Below, in pieces: positions 44,516-58,100 of a stretch of DNA of 64,000 bases; within the stretch, counting starts at the first letter, position 1, and the number at the start of each line of letters is the position of its first letter. A program made the position numbers and the translations under genes. Under the pieces are notes generated by a model. That model was given only the letters and a program-made list of their open reading frames with translations, had not been told where the DNA came from and did no database searches. The DNA comes from Blastomussa wellsi (taxonomy: Eukaryota; Cnidaria; Anthozoa; Scleractinia; Plerogyridae), in the NCBI GenBank assembly GCA_947652115.1, contig OX393570.1, forward strand, positions 10,418,390-10,482,389, in the 5' to 3' direction.

Positions 44516-45658
44516 ACTTCACGCAGTCGTGTTCGAGGTAGTCGAGCATAACTCGCCTTTGTATATTTGTGTTGGTAACAAGCTCTTAGCTTTATCAATA
44601 GCCTTTCCAGGCGCTCCCGTATTGACGTCAGATTACTACCGGTAAGCCTATTGTTTGGAAATTTTCAATCATGCGAGAAGAAAAATACAAAGAGCGAGAC
44701 GTTCCCATCGCTTGCGTTATGTAAGCGACAGGAAATATGGATATGTTAACCATTTTGCTGACAATGATGTCATCTTCCGGCGCCATTTGTGAATACAGAC
44801 TAAACTTACCGTTTTACTGCAGCAGTTGTTTTAAAAACCTCTTTTCGAGTCAATAAACATTTTTATTGATGCTTGAAGTTTTCTTGTAGTTTTCGCATCG
44901 TGGAACCAGGGTGAAAAAGTCCGGGCAAAAGTTAACACGCTACAAATTAAAGCTACTAGGAGCACTTTATACATCAAAAGCGGCCTTAGTAAAATCTGCT
45001 ATCAGATTTAAAGAACGATAATCTCGTTTTTAAAAGATAAATGTGAACGTGCATGCACATATTAAATGTTTCGCATATATTTTTCAAACTTGTCTGCATG
45101 GAGATGCTTGTCATGCCCGCATGTGTTGGATTCTTTTGTTTCGCCTTATTTTTTTTCTGTCCGTGCTGCACAAATTTTAGCATGTCGATTGTGCCACACT
45201 GTAGTTTGTTCGTATTAAGCTATTACAGAAATTCATCGGTTTTCGAACAACCAAGGGTAATTTTCGTTTGTGTCAAATGCTTTTTCTCTATAATCTTATC
45301 GTGGTGAGTAGCAGAGTTAGGTTTCTTCTGTGTGATGTTTATGTATAAATAAACAAAACTTATAAGGCATTTTATAGTCATCCTGTTCTCGGCGGCTGTA
45401 CAACGCAAGTTCACAGCGAGAAAACTGACTTGCGTTCTAAATGGTGATTACATTTGTTTTAAACGTTGCTTAACTAAATATTTATATCTTTTCGCTCTAT
45501 TTTTCATCTAACAACACTTGAAGCTGATGTCAGAATTTTTTTTTGTTATTGTGTTTTAGCATGTTTAATTTCAGCACATAATTTACTGTTCTTGTGGTCC
45601 TAGCTGCCTTATTCGTATAAACGTTAGAAGAAGTTAAAATTCTAAATTTTTATTTCTT
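44516..45658. other. Divergent intergenic region, gene B side
   Basis: About 3.5 kb separate the two start codons; this part carries a CRE-like TGACGTCA at 44623-44630. No other gene is recognised; frames at 44986-45414 have no motif. Confidence 0.5.
44623..44630. promoter_or_regulatory. CRE-like palindrome TGACGTCA
   Basis: A full CREB/ATF consensus about 110 bp before the gene B start codon. An 8-base match occurs by chance often enough that this is only suggestive. Confidence 0.3.
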
Positions 45659-46570
45659 TTAAGGTGCCTATGACATGAAAAAAAACAAGCTTTTGAAAAA
45701 TAAGCTTATTTGAAGGCCATTAAAAATCGAGAAAAATTGTGATATCTCCTCTCGTTCCAGAGATATTCAAGAATTTCGAATTATGCAAATTAGGTACTGA
45801 TGACGTCATAAGGTGTGATACCATGAGTGTAAAAACACAAAATATAGCATATCTCTGCAACTAATGATGAGATATTCAAGAATTTCGAATTATGCAAATT
45901 AGGTACTGATGACGTCATAAGGTGTGATACCATGAGTGTAAAAACACAAAATGTAGCATATCTCTGCAACTAATGATGCAATGCAATTGGAACTTTGCAA
46001 GCACATTGCACCATAAGAAATACACTTCTTGATGTATATTTTGATGTTGCTATGGCTACAATTTTGGTTCCAGTCTCTTTCCTCTTTAAATCAAATATTA
46101 CTCGTTTGTGACTGCATACAGCAAATGATCGATCCCATTTAAAGCGTGCGCAATGCCTATATTGCACTAGTTCTCCTAATTATCCTTAAGGAAATGGACG
46201 ATGTTTGCTCAAGATGAAATACAGGAATAATCATTCCTCTATATCAGATATCTGGACCCGGATGTGTTGCCATAGCAACACCAAAATAACGCAATCTGAT
46301 GTATTTCTTAGGCTTTAAAATGCTCACCAAGTTTCAATTTCATTGCATCATTACTTGCAGAGATATGCTATATTTTGTGTTTCTACACCCATATTATCAC
46401 ACCTTATGACACCATCAGTACCTTATTTGCATAATTCGAAAATCTTGAATATCTCTGTAACGGAAGGACATATCACAAAAAGGAAAACGCCATTCTCCTT
46501 CATTTTTAAAGGCCTTTCAAATAAGCTTATTTTTCAATGGCTGGTTTTTTTCATTTCATAGGCACTTTAA
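45659..46570. mobile_element. TTAA-flanked inverted-repeat element with internal tandem duplication
   Basis: The element (45663-46566) starts ggtgcctatgacatgaaaa and ends in ttttcatttcataggcact, with TTAA on each side (45659-45662, 46567-46570). The arms remain similar for about 200 bp. Inside the left arm a 109-bp unit is present twice in tandem (from 45761 and 45870). No transposase. Confidence 0.85.
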
Positions 46571-47810
46571 GGTAATTCAATGGTTTTGCACTGCGCATCT
46601 CTCACTGCGCATAACAAAAGGGTGGCTATATAAATATCATTAAATGGGGTCGATCGAAGAGTAAACGTTAATGAAAATGTCGGTAGGCAAGTTTTCTGGG
46701 CAAGATGAGTCTTAATGTTTAAAATTTGCATATTAACGTATAAAGTGGTAGTGTTAGTTGTTGAGTTCGACTTACCCAGGATGGCTGTTAAACTTGTAAT
46801 GAGCCCCTACATTGGCATTTAAGCTCCCACTCTTTCATATAAAGTTCTAATTGCCATATTCCGATGAAAATTCCTTAAAATATTTTCTTCGATGCTGTCT
46901 TCCACCTGTCAAGGGCCTTAAAACCAAATGACAGTTTGAAAACTCGCCCTAGTCTTCGCTCAAAATTCGGAAAAATGCAGGTCGTGCGCACATTCTGCGG
47001 CTCCAACGCCATAACGAGTACGGTGACCCCCATTTTTTTATTTCATGCTTTTAATGATAATAGTGTTTTCCTTCAATAAGAAAAAAATTGCCAGAAATCT
47101 ATGGCCAGTTTTCTGGAAATTGAACTAAATTGCATGGACTCAGCTATAAAGGGCCGAACAGCGCATATCTTTAACAGGAAAATATGGAGCTTAGTTGTCT
47201 CGTTTTGGGTTATGCGCAGCTATTGCCAGAGAAGCGTAAATAGCCATATTCGTCAGCACTGTCACGTGGAAACGAGCACGGTGACCCCCATTTTTTTGTT
47301 ACGTTTTTATAATTTTCTTGACTTGTTGCAAACATGTGCCAAGTTTCAACGGAAATCTATGACGGGTTCTTTTACCAGGGAATTACCTTAACTGCACTCA
47401 TTCTCGTAACGCACGCAACCAGGCCCCCCGGAGCGGGTTTAACAGTGGAAAGCTAATGCGAACCCGTACGCGCTGTGCATGAGCATGAGCCCTCTTTAGC
47501 TATCCGTCCTTAAAAGATAACTCCATTAATTGAAATTTCCTCTGTTTAATTTCAGTTATGTTATTTCCTCTGTTAAATTTCAGTTATGCAAACCTTCGAC
47601 TACGTCTGGGATGTGCATAACTTTCGAGAATTCTCCCAAATCCCCAAGTGTTTAAGATGAGGCTATGTAAACACAGAAAAAGCCCTCTATTGCGTTTATA
47701 AAATATTTCTTAAAAATACGCACGAAACTAAACCGTTACTAGCATTTTTACATACTCTCATCAAAATACACCTATCGACCAACCAGAGCGCGTGTAGTAT
47801 CTCGGTTATG

Positions 47811-47819
47811 TTATAAAAG
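47811..47819 (+). promoter_or_regulatory. TATA-like box upstream of gene C
   Basis: ttataaaag lies 233 bp before the gene C ATG, which would allow a 5' UTR of about 200 bases. No other core promoter element was identified. Confidence 0.35.
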
Positions 47820-48011
47820 TCGATGGTGCACGCTAAAGCATGAACAAATTGTTCGCAGATCGAACATCTTCTATTTTTGAATCCTTCAAAAACTTTCTTT
47901 CAGGTGGAATACTCTGGTGGTAGCTGAAACCTTCCGTTCTCTTCTTTATATGTGTCTTTACCTAAACACCTAAACCTCTCTTTAGTGAGCCGGTGAAGCA
48001 CAAAGATCGAA

Positions 48012-48029
48012 ATGACGCTCTTGACTTAA
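48012..48029 (+). other. Short upstream ORF before gene C
   Basis: ATG ACG CTC TTG ACT TAA ends 14 bases before the main ATG. If transcribed it could dampen translation of gene C. It depends on the unmapped transcription start. Confidence 0.4.
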
Positions 48030-48043
48030 AATCGTTGACGGTG

Positions 48044-48095
48044 ATGGATGATTCTCTGCTGGTTTTGACGCTGTTCTCGCTGTTTGCTTTATCAG
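48044..48095 (+). CDS. Gene C exon 1, start codon and signal peptide
   Basis: ATG in a good context (G at -3 and +4), then [17 protein letters not shown] and donor gtgact after one base of the next codon. The joined protein reads ...FALS-DSLSW, a plausible signal peptidase site. Confidence 0.75.
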
Positions 48096-49095
48096 GTGAC
48101 TTATAAAAACGTACTTTACATTTACGTTCGTTTATTTCATGGAGTTTTTTCTAAGACAGTTTCTTAAATTTGATCAAGAGGTGTTAGAAAGCAAAATACT
48201 TTCAGGTAGTGAGTATGTACAGGCGTTTTTCTTAAAATCCTTAATAGCCTGGGCCCCGTTGTTCGATCGCCGATTAGCGCTAACCCGGGATTAAATTTTA
48301 ATCCGGGTTTCTTTTTCTTTTGTTCAATATAATTTTCTCCGATAATTTTTTAAATATTTTTTCTATTCTTTTTAAAGTATTTAATCATCAAAAGAATTAA
48401 ACTGAATTTGCTTGTTGGGCTTCCATATCTGAATTAAAATTTCGCGCTAACCCTGGGTTATGTTAACCCACCTTTGAACAACCCGGTCCTGGTTATTTAA
48501 GCGCCTTTTATCTTATCCACGGTTAGCGTGAATTTTGCCGATGTCAACTTTGAGTTTTTCTGTCAATTTTTTCTGTCTTCCAGTTTTGATGTCGACTAAA
48601 TAAATTACACACTGGACAAAACATACGAAATAACAACACGTTTATAAGAGAAACCGAACCCTACATGTACACATGTAACCCTCGCCGGCTTTTAATCCTA
48701 GATTATACAGTGTGTTTTCCAACAACCTGGATTCACCGCCTGGACACTGAATATATATATATATTTTTTTTACTTGATTGACCCCTCCCACATAGGGCTT
48801 TTCAGGGCCAATTTACATATCTAATCAGGGTGAGATCGGACGTCAGCATGTAAAGGCGCTCATAGCAGCCGCTATCAGTCCATTCATGATCTCACCCGAA
48901 CCCAAACCAGCAGAGCAGACCACAACACCGGGAACTCCACGCCCTACTCTTTGCGATAAGTGTGTGGGTTCTTTAACGTCCCCTGCTGACCTGTAACATT
49001 AAAGATGCAGGAGACGGGACCTACGGTTTATCGTCCTTACCCGAGAAGACTAGAACATCTAACCATTTGCAGATTTTAGTTACAAAGGCAGCACG

Positions 49096-49136
<41 letters not shown>

Positions 49137-52100
49137 TCGAGACTTAAACCCGAGACCTCCCGCACGGTAGTCCGGCGCTCTACCAACTGAGCTAACCGGT
49201 CGGCGGTTAGCTCAGTTGGTAGATGATATAACCTTGACAATACAACAGGGCTTTCAGACCACAAAACCTGACCTACTCTTTGCGATTATAAGAGTGTGGG
49301 TTCTTTGACGTCCCTAACAGAACACATCAGTAAAGATGCATGGGAGGTCAGGAGACATCATTGCTTCCTTCTAACAGCGCAGAGGACATGTTGCCGCCAT
49401 GCCCTTCTCTAACACCGCATTCAAATTGCCCTTAATTTCAGCTGTCTAGCTCATTCGCGATGGTATATTGTTCAGCACCGAGGAACTCAAAATGAAATGT
49501 TCAGCATGGAATAGAAGGATTTTATTATACTTTGCTTCATCGCCAACTCCAACTTGTTCATTGACGAACTACATATAATGACATGGTCATTGGCGTTTTA
49601 ACCGTCTTTATTGAAGTCCTGGGCTCTGGTGTCACCCTAGCCAACTAACCATAAGCCCAACGTGCTAAAGAGACATTGCTGTTTCTTGTGTCTGTTTTCT
49701 AATACTATCAGAGTACTCATCTCTTGTTGTTTTTGGTAGATTCTCTGTCGTGGAGCGTCACACAGCCCACCAGTGTAAACAGAGGCTCACCCGCCACATT
49801 AGAATGGACAGTGTTATTAACAACAGAAGAAAAACTAAGAGCACATCGCTTTTCTTTAATTATTTTGGAACGTGAGATGTTCCTTTACAGTAATCTTTGG
49901 CAACTTATGGTTGTTAAACAGTTTTCTAGTGGAGTTCATCAAGAAATTGGGAACGAGGACGCTTTTGATGTCATTGCTGGAAATGACATGACACTCAAGT
50001 TAAAAAATGTTACTGACACTGACGCCACTCGGTATCGTTGTACATTTCTTAGTTCCTTTGGTGCGCCCAGGAATATCATTCAGGTCGTGATAAAAGGTGA
50101 GGACTCCTTCTTTGGAGATAATAATTTCATACTTTCATTCCAGGATGCGGAGGCCTGCAAGCTATCTTGGGTAGAAATCTCACGTGCAAGTCAAACATCC
50201 ATATCAGCGCGGTTCTATCTTCAGCTTTCAGTTTTATCCACAGTCTGGTTAAATCTGTAACGAAAACCTTTCAAACAAAAGCATTTTAGCGGCATTTTCA
50301 TGTTATGTTATTTGTTTTTCGGCGTTTTAGAGATATTTTTTATTTCCTAGAATATCATAGGCTCATATCCTGACTGACTCATAAGCCTCGGCGCGTGACT
50401 TCGGTTTAGCCCAATGACGGGACTTGAAACGTTTCACTTATCCTGCAGAAGACATAATCATAGTACTTTCTTTTAATTCCATCTGTAATTTCTCAAGACA
50501 TTGCTTATTTGAGATTTCGTTCTTTAGTTAGAATATTGCACCATTTACTTCAACCATGCAATAATTATTTTTTGGGCTACAATACACGTCCTTTAAAATT
50601 GTTCTTCAGCATGTGATAATTATTATGTCAAGTTCGGTGCTGCATGATGTGTGCAATTTTCAATTTTCGTTGGTTGTGTTTTAGATTCTTCAATACGTGT
50701 ACGTCTTGTTGTTGGAACTACTCCCAACAAAGGTCGAGTGGAAGTATTCCGAAATGGATTCTGGGGTACCATATGCAATAATGGTTGGGATATCCCGGAT
50801 GCGTCGGTTGTCTGTCGAATGTTGGGTTACCCTGGCGCCTGGACAGCCGGTTGTTGCACTGAATATCCACGGGGGACCGGTCCGATCTGGTTAAGTGATC
50901 TGTCCTGCAAGGGAATAGAGAACTCGTTATTAGAATGTGGCCACAGTGGCTGGGGAATCAATAACTGCGATCACGAAAAAGATGCAGAAGTAGTATGTTA
51001 CATTCCGCGTACAGAGAAATCCTCGCAACATTCCAGAGTGATAACGATGATACAAGCATCGTCATCGATACCTGGTTCAAATGTTCTGATGTCATCTACA
51101 CCATCTACAGCCATTGAGACTCGAACGGCTACTGTAATATCATCTAAGTCATCAACAGCTTTCTCGCCTTCAATAATTTCTCCATTATCTTCTTCGATGA
51201 TAGTGCTCCCATCTTTAACACCCACTGTAATGCCAGGTAAGAAAAGCCGTCAACTATGATTTGCGTACACATGAATGATGTTTAGGTTTAGTTTGAATGA
51301 TCTTTCTTCGGCTCATTATATCTAGCATTTATTACATGTATATTAGTCTAGAAGATGCTACTAATTAAGGTATCTACCAAAGAAAGGGATTCTCTCGTTA
51401 TTCTTCCATCAAAAGGGCATTGAGAACCAACATTACCAAATAGTACGCAACGCACACACATCACTATATTGTAGTTTCTTCTTTTCGTCAACAAAGTCAT
51501 TTCTCCATTGGGGACTAAGAGGGGAATTTAACGTTACCTTGAAGTGTTGAGAATAATTATTAATGCCTTGTCATTAAACAGATCCAATAGTAAGATTAAG
51601 GGATGGCTATTCTAACTTTGGCCGAGTAGAGATCTACTACAATGGAACCTGGGGCACAGTCTGTGATGACCACTGGGATATTAATGACGCTAGTGTGGTT
51701 TGCCGAATGCTTGGCTTCAAATACGCTTGGACCGCCATCGCATTTGGTGTCCTTGTTACAGAGCAGGATGTTGGTCTTTACGGAACTGGGCCCATTTGGC
51801 TCGACGATCTTAATTGTAACGGAAATGAGAGTTCTCTAAGCGAATGCAGTCACAATGGTTGGCTGGTTCATAACTGCGATCATCTAGAGGACGCCGGAGT
51901 GTTGTGTAGTAATTTACCAAGACCCGTTAATCAAACTGAATCAACTGTTAATGACACCAAAAAGCCTGAACGACCACCATGTAAGTTCTACAGTGTGGAT
52001 TTTTTATTCCATGTTATACCATGATAACATTTTCAGTATAAGCTTAAATTAAATATAAGTTAAAGTGAAAATTTTGCCACTCGCTGCCACCGTGTAGAAG

Positions 52101-55100
52101 TCTTCTTCTTCTCAAGGAACCTTCAACCTTTTCATGTTTAAACCCACGAAACGAGTTTTCCATTTCATTCTTTTTCTTCTGTCTTTTTTTTCAACCAGCT
52201 GTTCAAGTCCGATTAGTGAATGGCTCACATGATCGAGATGGTCGTGTGGAGGTCTTCTACAATGGCGAATGGGGGACTGTTTGCGATGATCTCTTCGACA
52301 TACGAGACGCTGAAGTCATTTGTCGAATGCTGGGTTTTCCCGGAGCGGCTTCTGCTGAGATAAAAGGCAAATTCGGTGCTGGAAATCCCAGTCAGAAAAT
52401 CTTACTTGATGACTTGTGGTGCAGTGGATATGAAGCATCGATTGCTTCTTGTTCATTCAGAAGATGGGGGTCACATAACTGCGGCCACAACGAAGATGCT
52501 GGTGTGGTTTGTAGGGAGAAAGAACCAGGTATAGAAACTGTGAGAGGCACATTGATTGAGTGGAATCCTAATCTCTCGAACCTCGAAGGGAACGGGAAAT
52601 CGGAGATAAAATTGGAGTGTTTGGCTGAATTAAACGAACCTAGGGGAAACAGCTTTTGGTTTGAATCGTGAGGAGGTTCAAGAAAACGGGATTTCACTGT
52701 ATGTATTATGAGTCAAAAGCGATGGTCTGGAAGAATATCGGCAAAGGTCCTTTAGAAACTGTAGGGATCGACTATGGAGAGGGGTGATATTCTCCACTTA
52801 GAAATCTTCGATCGTTTTGTAAAAGAAATCATTATTAGTCTTTGAAAACTTCGACTGCGAAAGTAAAAGAGCAGAACAAATTAGAATTTCGCGAATTTCC
52901 ACGTGGATATGCTTAAATGCGCACACAAACTAGATAACGATTACTAATACTAACAATTACAAGTAATGAAATAAGAAAAGATTCGAAACGATATTGCCAT
53001 TGTTTAATTTCATCCGAGGTTTATTTTTATCCACGAGAAAAACAAAATAAATTAATCCCGTCCATTAGCACTGTGGCCCATTGTTAGTTCTGATTATCCG
53101 ATTAAAGTAAGGTCACAAACCTTCACATAGCTGCATCTCCTCCAAAACATATCCCTTACTTTGTGAATTTGCAAACGGTCCATCGATCCCATTTACTCAC
53201 AGACTCGTGCTTCCTTGACTTTTGAATAATACAGGCAATGAACTTGTCATTCTAATCATTCTCATTAGTATCATTTCTAATTCCTTAATAGTTATTCATG
53301 TTGAGCTTTTGGAAGGCAGAGGTTTCCCAAATCAGGGTCGTGTTTCTCTTTACTACGATGGTCAGTGGGGAACCGTGTGTGACGATCGGTGGGACATAAA
53401 TGATGCCCAGGTGGTGTGCCGTATGTTGGGGTACCCAAAAGCGGTTGCTTTTACCTCCCATTCTACATTTGGCGGTGCCCAGGATGGACCAATATGGTTG
53501 GATGAGGTCAATTGCACAGGGAATGAAGACACGCTTGCAGCTTGCCCACATTTTGGTTGGGGAAACAGTGACTGCGATCATACTGAGGATGCTGGAGTGA
53601 TTTGTGACTTTAACTACACTGTGGATCCAAAGGGTAAGGGGGAAGCATTGAACCTCTCTTATATTATTGGAACTTTACTTATCTCTACGGAATGGTAACA
53701 CCTGTTGCAACTTTTATTGTTAGCTGTTTGTCACTTTCATGCTGCTCTGATAGTTCTGATATTTTGAAGTCTTTTCTTCACAGATGCAAGTTGTAATTTT
53801 GACATCTGGTATTGTGGCTGGGAGAATGGGCCTGGAAACCAGGGCTTTACATGGACAAGGAAATTTGGTCCAACTCCATCACGTGACACGGGACCATCAG
53901 AGGATCACACCTCAGGGTCTGGTAAGAGCAGCATACTTACCTGTCAAAAAGTGGTGTGTATTGTACGTGATACAACTTTTCACAATGATACCTTCTATTC
54001 ACTCTTTAATATTCTCTATAAACTCTAGAGTGTTCCTGGTATGTTTTGTCTCATCAGTTTTAGACAGTAATTACCATCATATTTTTTTATTGGGGGAGCA
54101 TATTTTGCTTGGTGCCGAGCACAGATGGCGTAATGATCATAGCACTCGCTCACAGCAAGACTGTTAGGTGCTACTCTCTTATTTATTTATTGCAGGATTG
54201 TACTTCTACATAGAAGCATCAGGACGAAACATGGGTGACGTTGCTAGTCTTGTGACACCATATATACAAAGCAGTGGAAACGATACATGTTTGGTGTTCT
54301 ACTATCATCTCTATGGACATTCGATTGGCAGCCTCAGAGTGAAGGTTGGGGATCAGGTTTTGTGGCAGTTGTTAGGCGACCAAGGGAACAGTTGGTACAA
54401 AGCGACGGTGCCTCTCAAATATGATGGAACATTCAAGGTATTGATAGTGTTACTTCTTCTAACGGCCTTTACCCGTGATATCTGAAAAGTGAGGCACAAA
54501 TATGAAGGTTGACGACACGAAATGTCATCTTCTATGTGGTGGGCTTCCTCACCACATTGCTTTTGTTTAATTTATGTATTCTCGTCTCTCCTTTCTTTTT
54601 TTTTTCTGTGATGAAATAAAATAAACATAAAGATAATAATCTTTGGTCACTGGATTTTCAAGGTTGCAGTAATGCTATGTTTCCAAGGTGTTTCCATTAC
54701 CTTCTAAAAGTCTATAATGATCCATTAAGTTAGGAAATTAGAACTGTGGCCGTGGTTTTGAAATATCACCTTATTTCTCTGTTTTCTCTATAGATTAAGT
54801 TTCGATTGAGATGGTTTATCGAATACTTGAGACAGTGTTTCATCACATTTCAAAACACCTCGAAGGTCGTCAAAAATACTACGCTCCGCTTCGTATTTTC
54901 AACTCTCTTCTCAGTGACTGGAAATGTGATGAAACACTGTCTCTCGTGTATATATATCACTTCCAGCATGTCCGCGTTGTTAATACTATCTTCACGATTC
55001 CTGTAGGTAACGTTTGAAGGTGTTGTTGGTAGTACTGCACTCAGTGATATCGCCATCGATGATGTTGAGATTCAGGAAAACACAAAATGTGCATCAACTG

Positions 55101-58100
55101 CTGAAACGTTAGGTAATACCTGCAATAATCAAGCTTTTAAATATTCTAGCGCGTACAAATTACGTAAGTCACATGGACTAAAGATATCACTCTTTAAAAT
55201 TCTCAAGACTGCATTGAAAGTATGACCTCTTTTTATCTCCCAAAGATAGCACATTGAAACTGACTAAAACGCTATGAATCCTAAACTGCAACCCTCTCAG
55301 CCCACGATCCTCCCTAATGATCCTTATTTGTCTCTCTGAATTGATTGTATACCCTGCTAATAATGTTTTATTAAGGGCCCTAACATCAGTGCTACGGTAT
55401 TTTCAAAAATGCTGTTCAACTGGATTTTAGTCTGTTACATTAACCATCCACGACGATGAGTTCAATTGTTAGTTATTTGCATTTCCTTTAATCGTTCTAC
55501 TTTGTTCTTTATTTTAGTTACTCCTACAATCCTGTGGATTTCTCCAAATCAAACAGCCGAACTTGGAGATGACGTAACATTAGCATGTGCAGTGACTGGT
55601 AGACCTACACCGCGTGTTCTATGGAAGAAAGATAACAGAGTTCTTCAGGATAGTAAATCGACTGGTAACATCACTCTGGTCAACATCTCCCCGGCCGATG
55701 GTGGGAGCTATGTGTGTTCGGCGATTAACATTATGGCAAATCACACGAGATCGACAGTGCTCAACGTTATAGGTGGGTAGTCTGAATATCTGTTTTCCAT
55801 TGTGAAGTTACTTTTCCTTCATTTATTTAGTGAATGTACTTCATTAATACCAATGATGAGCAGTTTCACGATAAAAAAACATACAAAAATACTTGTTGTT
55901 GTTCAGAACTAGGAATTTTCGTTATCTTTCACTGAGCTATTAACTTTTCCAACAGATAACGATCCTAAGCTCTTTTTCGTGATATCCTTTCTTATCTATT
56001 CGCATTTAAAATAATTGTTTATTAATTAACAGATAACGATACTAAGCTTTTTTCGTAATATCCTTTCTTATCTATTCGCATTTAAATAATTGTTTATTAA
56101 TTTATACATCACTCAGTCCGTGTTTTCTCCGACTTTTTACCTACAGGAATCCCGAGTAAAACTACAATCGAGACAAACGTGTCTAACAATGTGGCCGCGC
56201 TCGGTGAAACTGTTGATATACGGTGCTCGTCTTATGGCTATCCCAATCCAGTTTGTCGAATTTACCGCAAGAGTGCCTCAGCTGATGTCAATGGAAGCGT
56301 GTTTGTTATTCGGACCTTTACAATGGCAGACCAAGGGGAATACATGTGCAATTGCTCCAATGCTGTCGGTGCACATGTGGTTAATGTTACTCTCTTACTC
56401 TATGGTGAGTGGTTCAATTTTCCAGTAACTGACAAAGAAGGAGAACAAAAACGAAAATAGCATTCACAAAAGTATTTGAAGACATGACACTGAGATACCT
56501 AAAGCTAGGATTACAAATGCTGGTAAAATTATTAATCTTTTTATTTCGTGGTCTTTACAGAGTCTCCACATATTCATTACATTCTTCCTGTCTATCAACT
56601 TGTCAACGAAACAGACAGTTACAGCATTTTTTGCAATGCGACCGGGAATCCACCTCCGGTAATAACATGGACAAAAGTTGGCGACAGTAGCACAGTATAT
56701 TCCACAGAAAAGACACTGAGAGTACAAAATGCTGAGAAATCCGACTTTGGAACCTACCGATGCACAGCTGTGAGTGTGCGCGGGGAAAATGTTTCCGCTC
56801 TGGCCAAAGCTGAGGTGGACAATTGTACGTTTCCTGTTCATGTGTTTATGTGCTTGTAAGCTATCTAACATGTACTTGTACCGCTGCAATTCGCTTAAAG
56901 GCCATTTCCAGTCTGCACTGCAAATATCTCCGCCTGCAGTGTTTACGAAGTCTCACAGGATGGAATGTAAACAAGCCAAACTGAAAATTATGGGTAAAAA
57001 CTTACCTTTTTCTTCATTATTAACTTCCGATATCCTTGCGAAACAATAATAAAGCGTAGATAAACCTTGACGATATTCCAACGTTTCAGCTGATAAAGAA
57101 CTCCCAAACGAAACGACCCGAAATGGCGGACTCAAAAGTTTCATTTACGCAGTTACCAAAGTGTAACGTATCAACGAATTCAAAACAGAAATTTAAACAA
57201 ATCCCGAGATTGCGCAGTATGGACTTAAAATTGCCTTTAATTTCAGAACAACAAGGAGTCATCTAGAGCACTCAATTACTGAAACATGCGTCATTGATGG
57301 CAGTTATTTATTTTCTAATGTATAATGTATTCTCTGCAGTCCTCTCATCCTCTGACAATGCAGCTGATCTTAAATAATTTTATAAAGTCTTCTTGACAGT
57401 GAACTCTTAAACTGTCAGTTATTATCAACGTCTATTTATAATATGTTTTGTTATTTTCAGTTTCACCAGTTTTTGACAACGTTCCTCGTAACGTTACCGT
57501 TTTGGAACACGAAAGAAGAGATGTCACAATGTACTGTAATGCCACAGGCAAACCAACAGCACTGTTGTCGTGGATAAGGATAAGAGAGGGGAAAACAGTG
57601 ACTTTTGGGAATCCTCTGCTGATCTCAGCCGCTGACCGCTCACACCGCGGGGAATACAGATGTGTTGCCGATAATGGTGTTGGAAATCCAATTTCTAAAT
57701 CAGCCTATCTTGATGTACATTGTAAGTTGTTTTCATTCCTCGCTGAACATCAAGCAAAAACTAAGAAGTGGATCGTACGAACGTGCATGAATAACTCATA
57801 AAAACTGGTGTTAAATTCATTTTCTTGGAAGTAGTATCAAATATCTTGTAGCGTGCGTGCAAATTCCGCTCTGTACAGTTTGCTGTGTACTCAAGATCCC
57901 TGTGTATCACGCAATCGATGCGTTGGAAAGCTATGGAAGTGACCCCCGGGGATTATTATGAAAGATCGAAGACGAAATCTTACATGAAAGTGGTTATAAA
58001 TATTTCTAGGCTAAGCTGCTATTGAATAAGGAGTTCCAAACACTTGGAATAAACAGTGTGGAATCCTCGAAGAGCGAGTACTTTTGGATTAGTCGCTTTC

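Larger units (their letters stand above)
46571..48043. other. Divergent intergenic region, gene C side
   Basis: The segment cacggtgacccccattttttt occurs twice in direct orientation (about 47019 and 47278), each preceded by a gtcac/acgag context, so 46900-47400 is probably another small repeat. A TATA-like box lies at 47811. No gene is recognised. Confidence 0.5.

Noticed and set aside
49140..49225. tRNA gene suggested by ttagctcagttggtaga and a B-box-like sequence
   Set aside because: The tRNA-like part is the head of a 425-bp repeated element, the acceptor stem is not complete and related bodies occur elsewhere in the window, so it is a SINE.
52529..52671. Extension of SRCR exon 5 by 48 residues
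   Set aside because: The donor GTATAG at 52529 and perfect phase with the next SRCR exon favour splicing here; the extension has no domain character.
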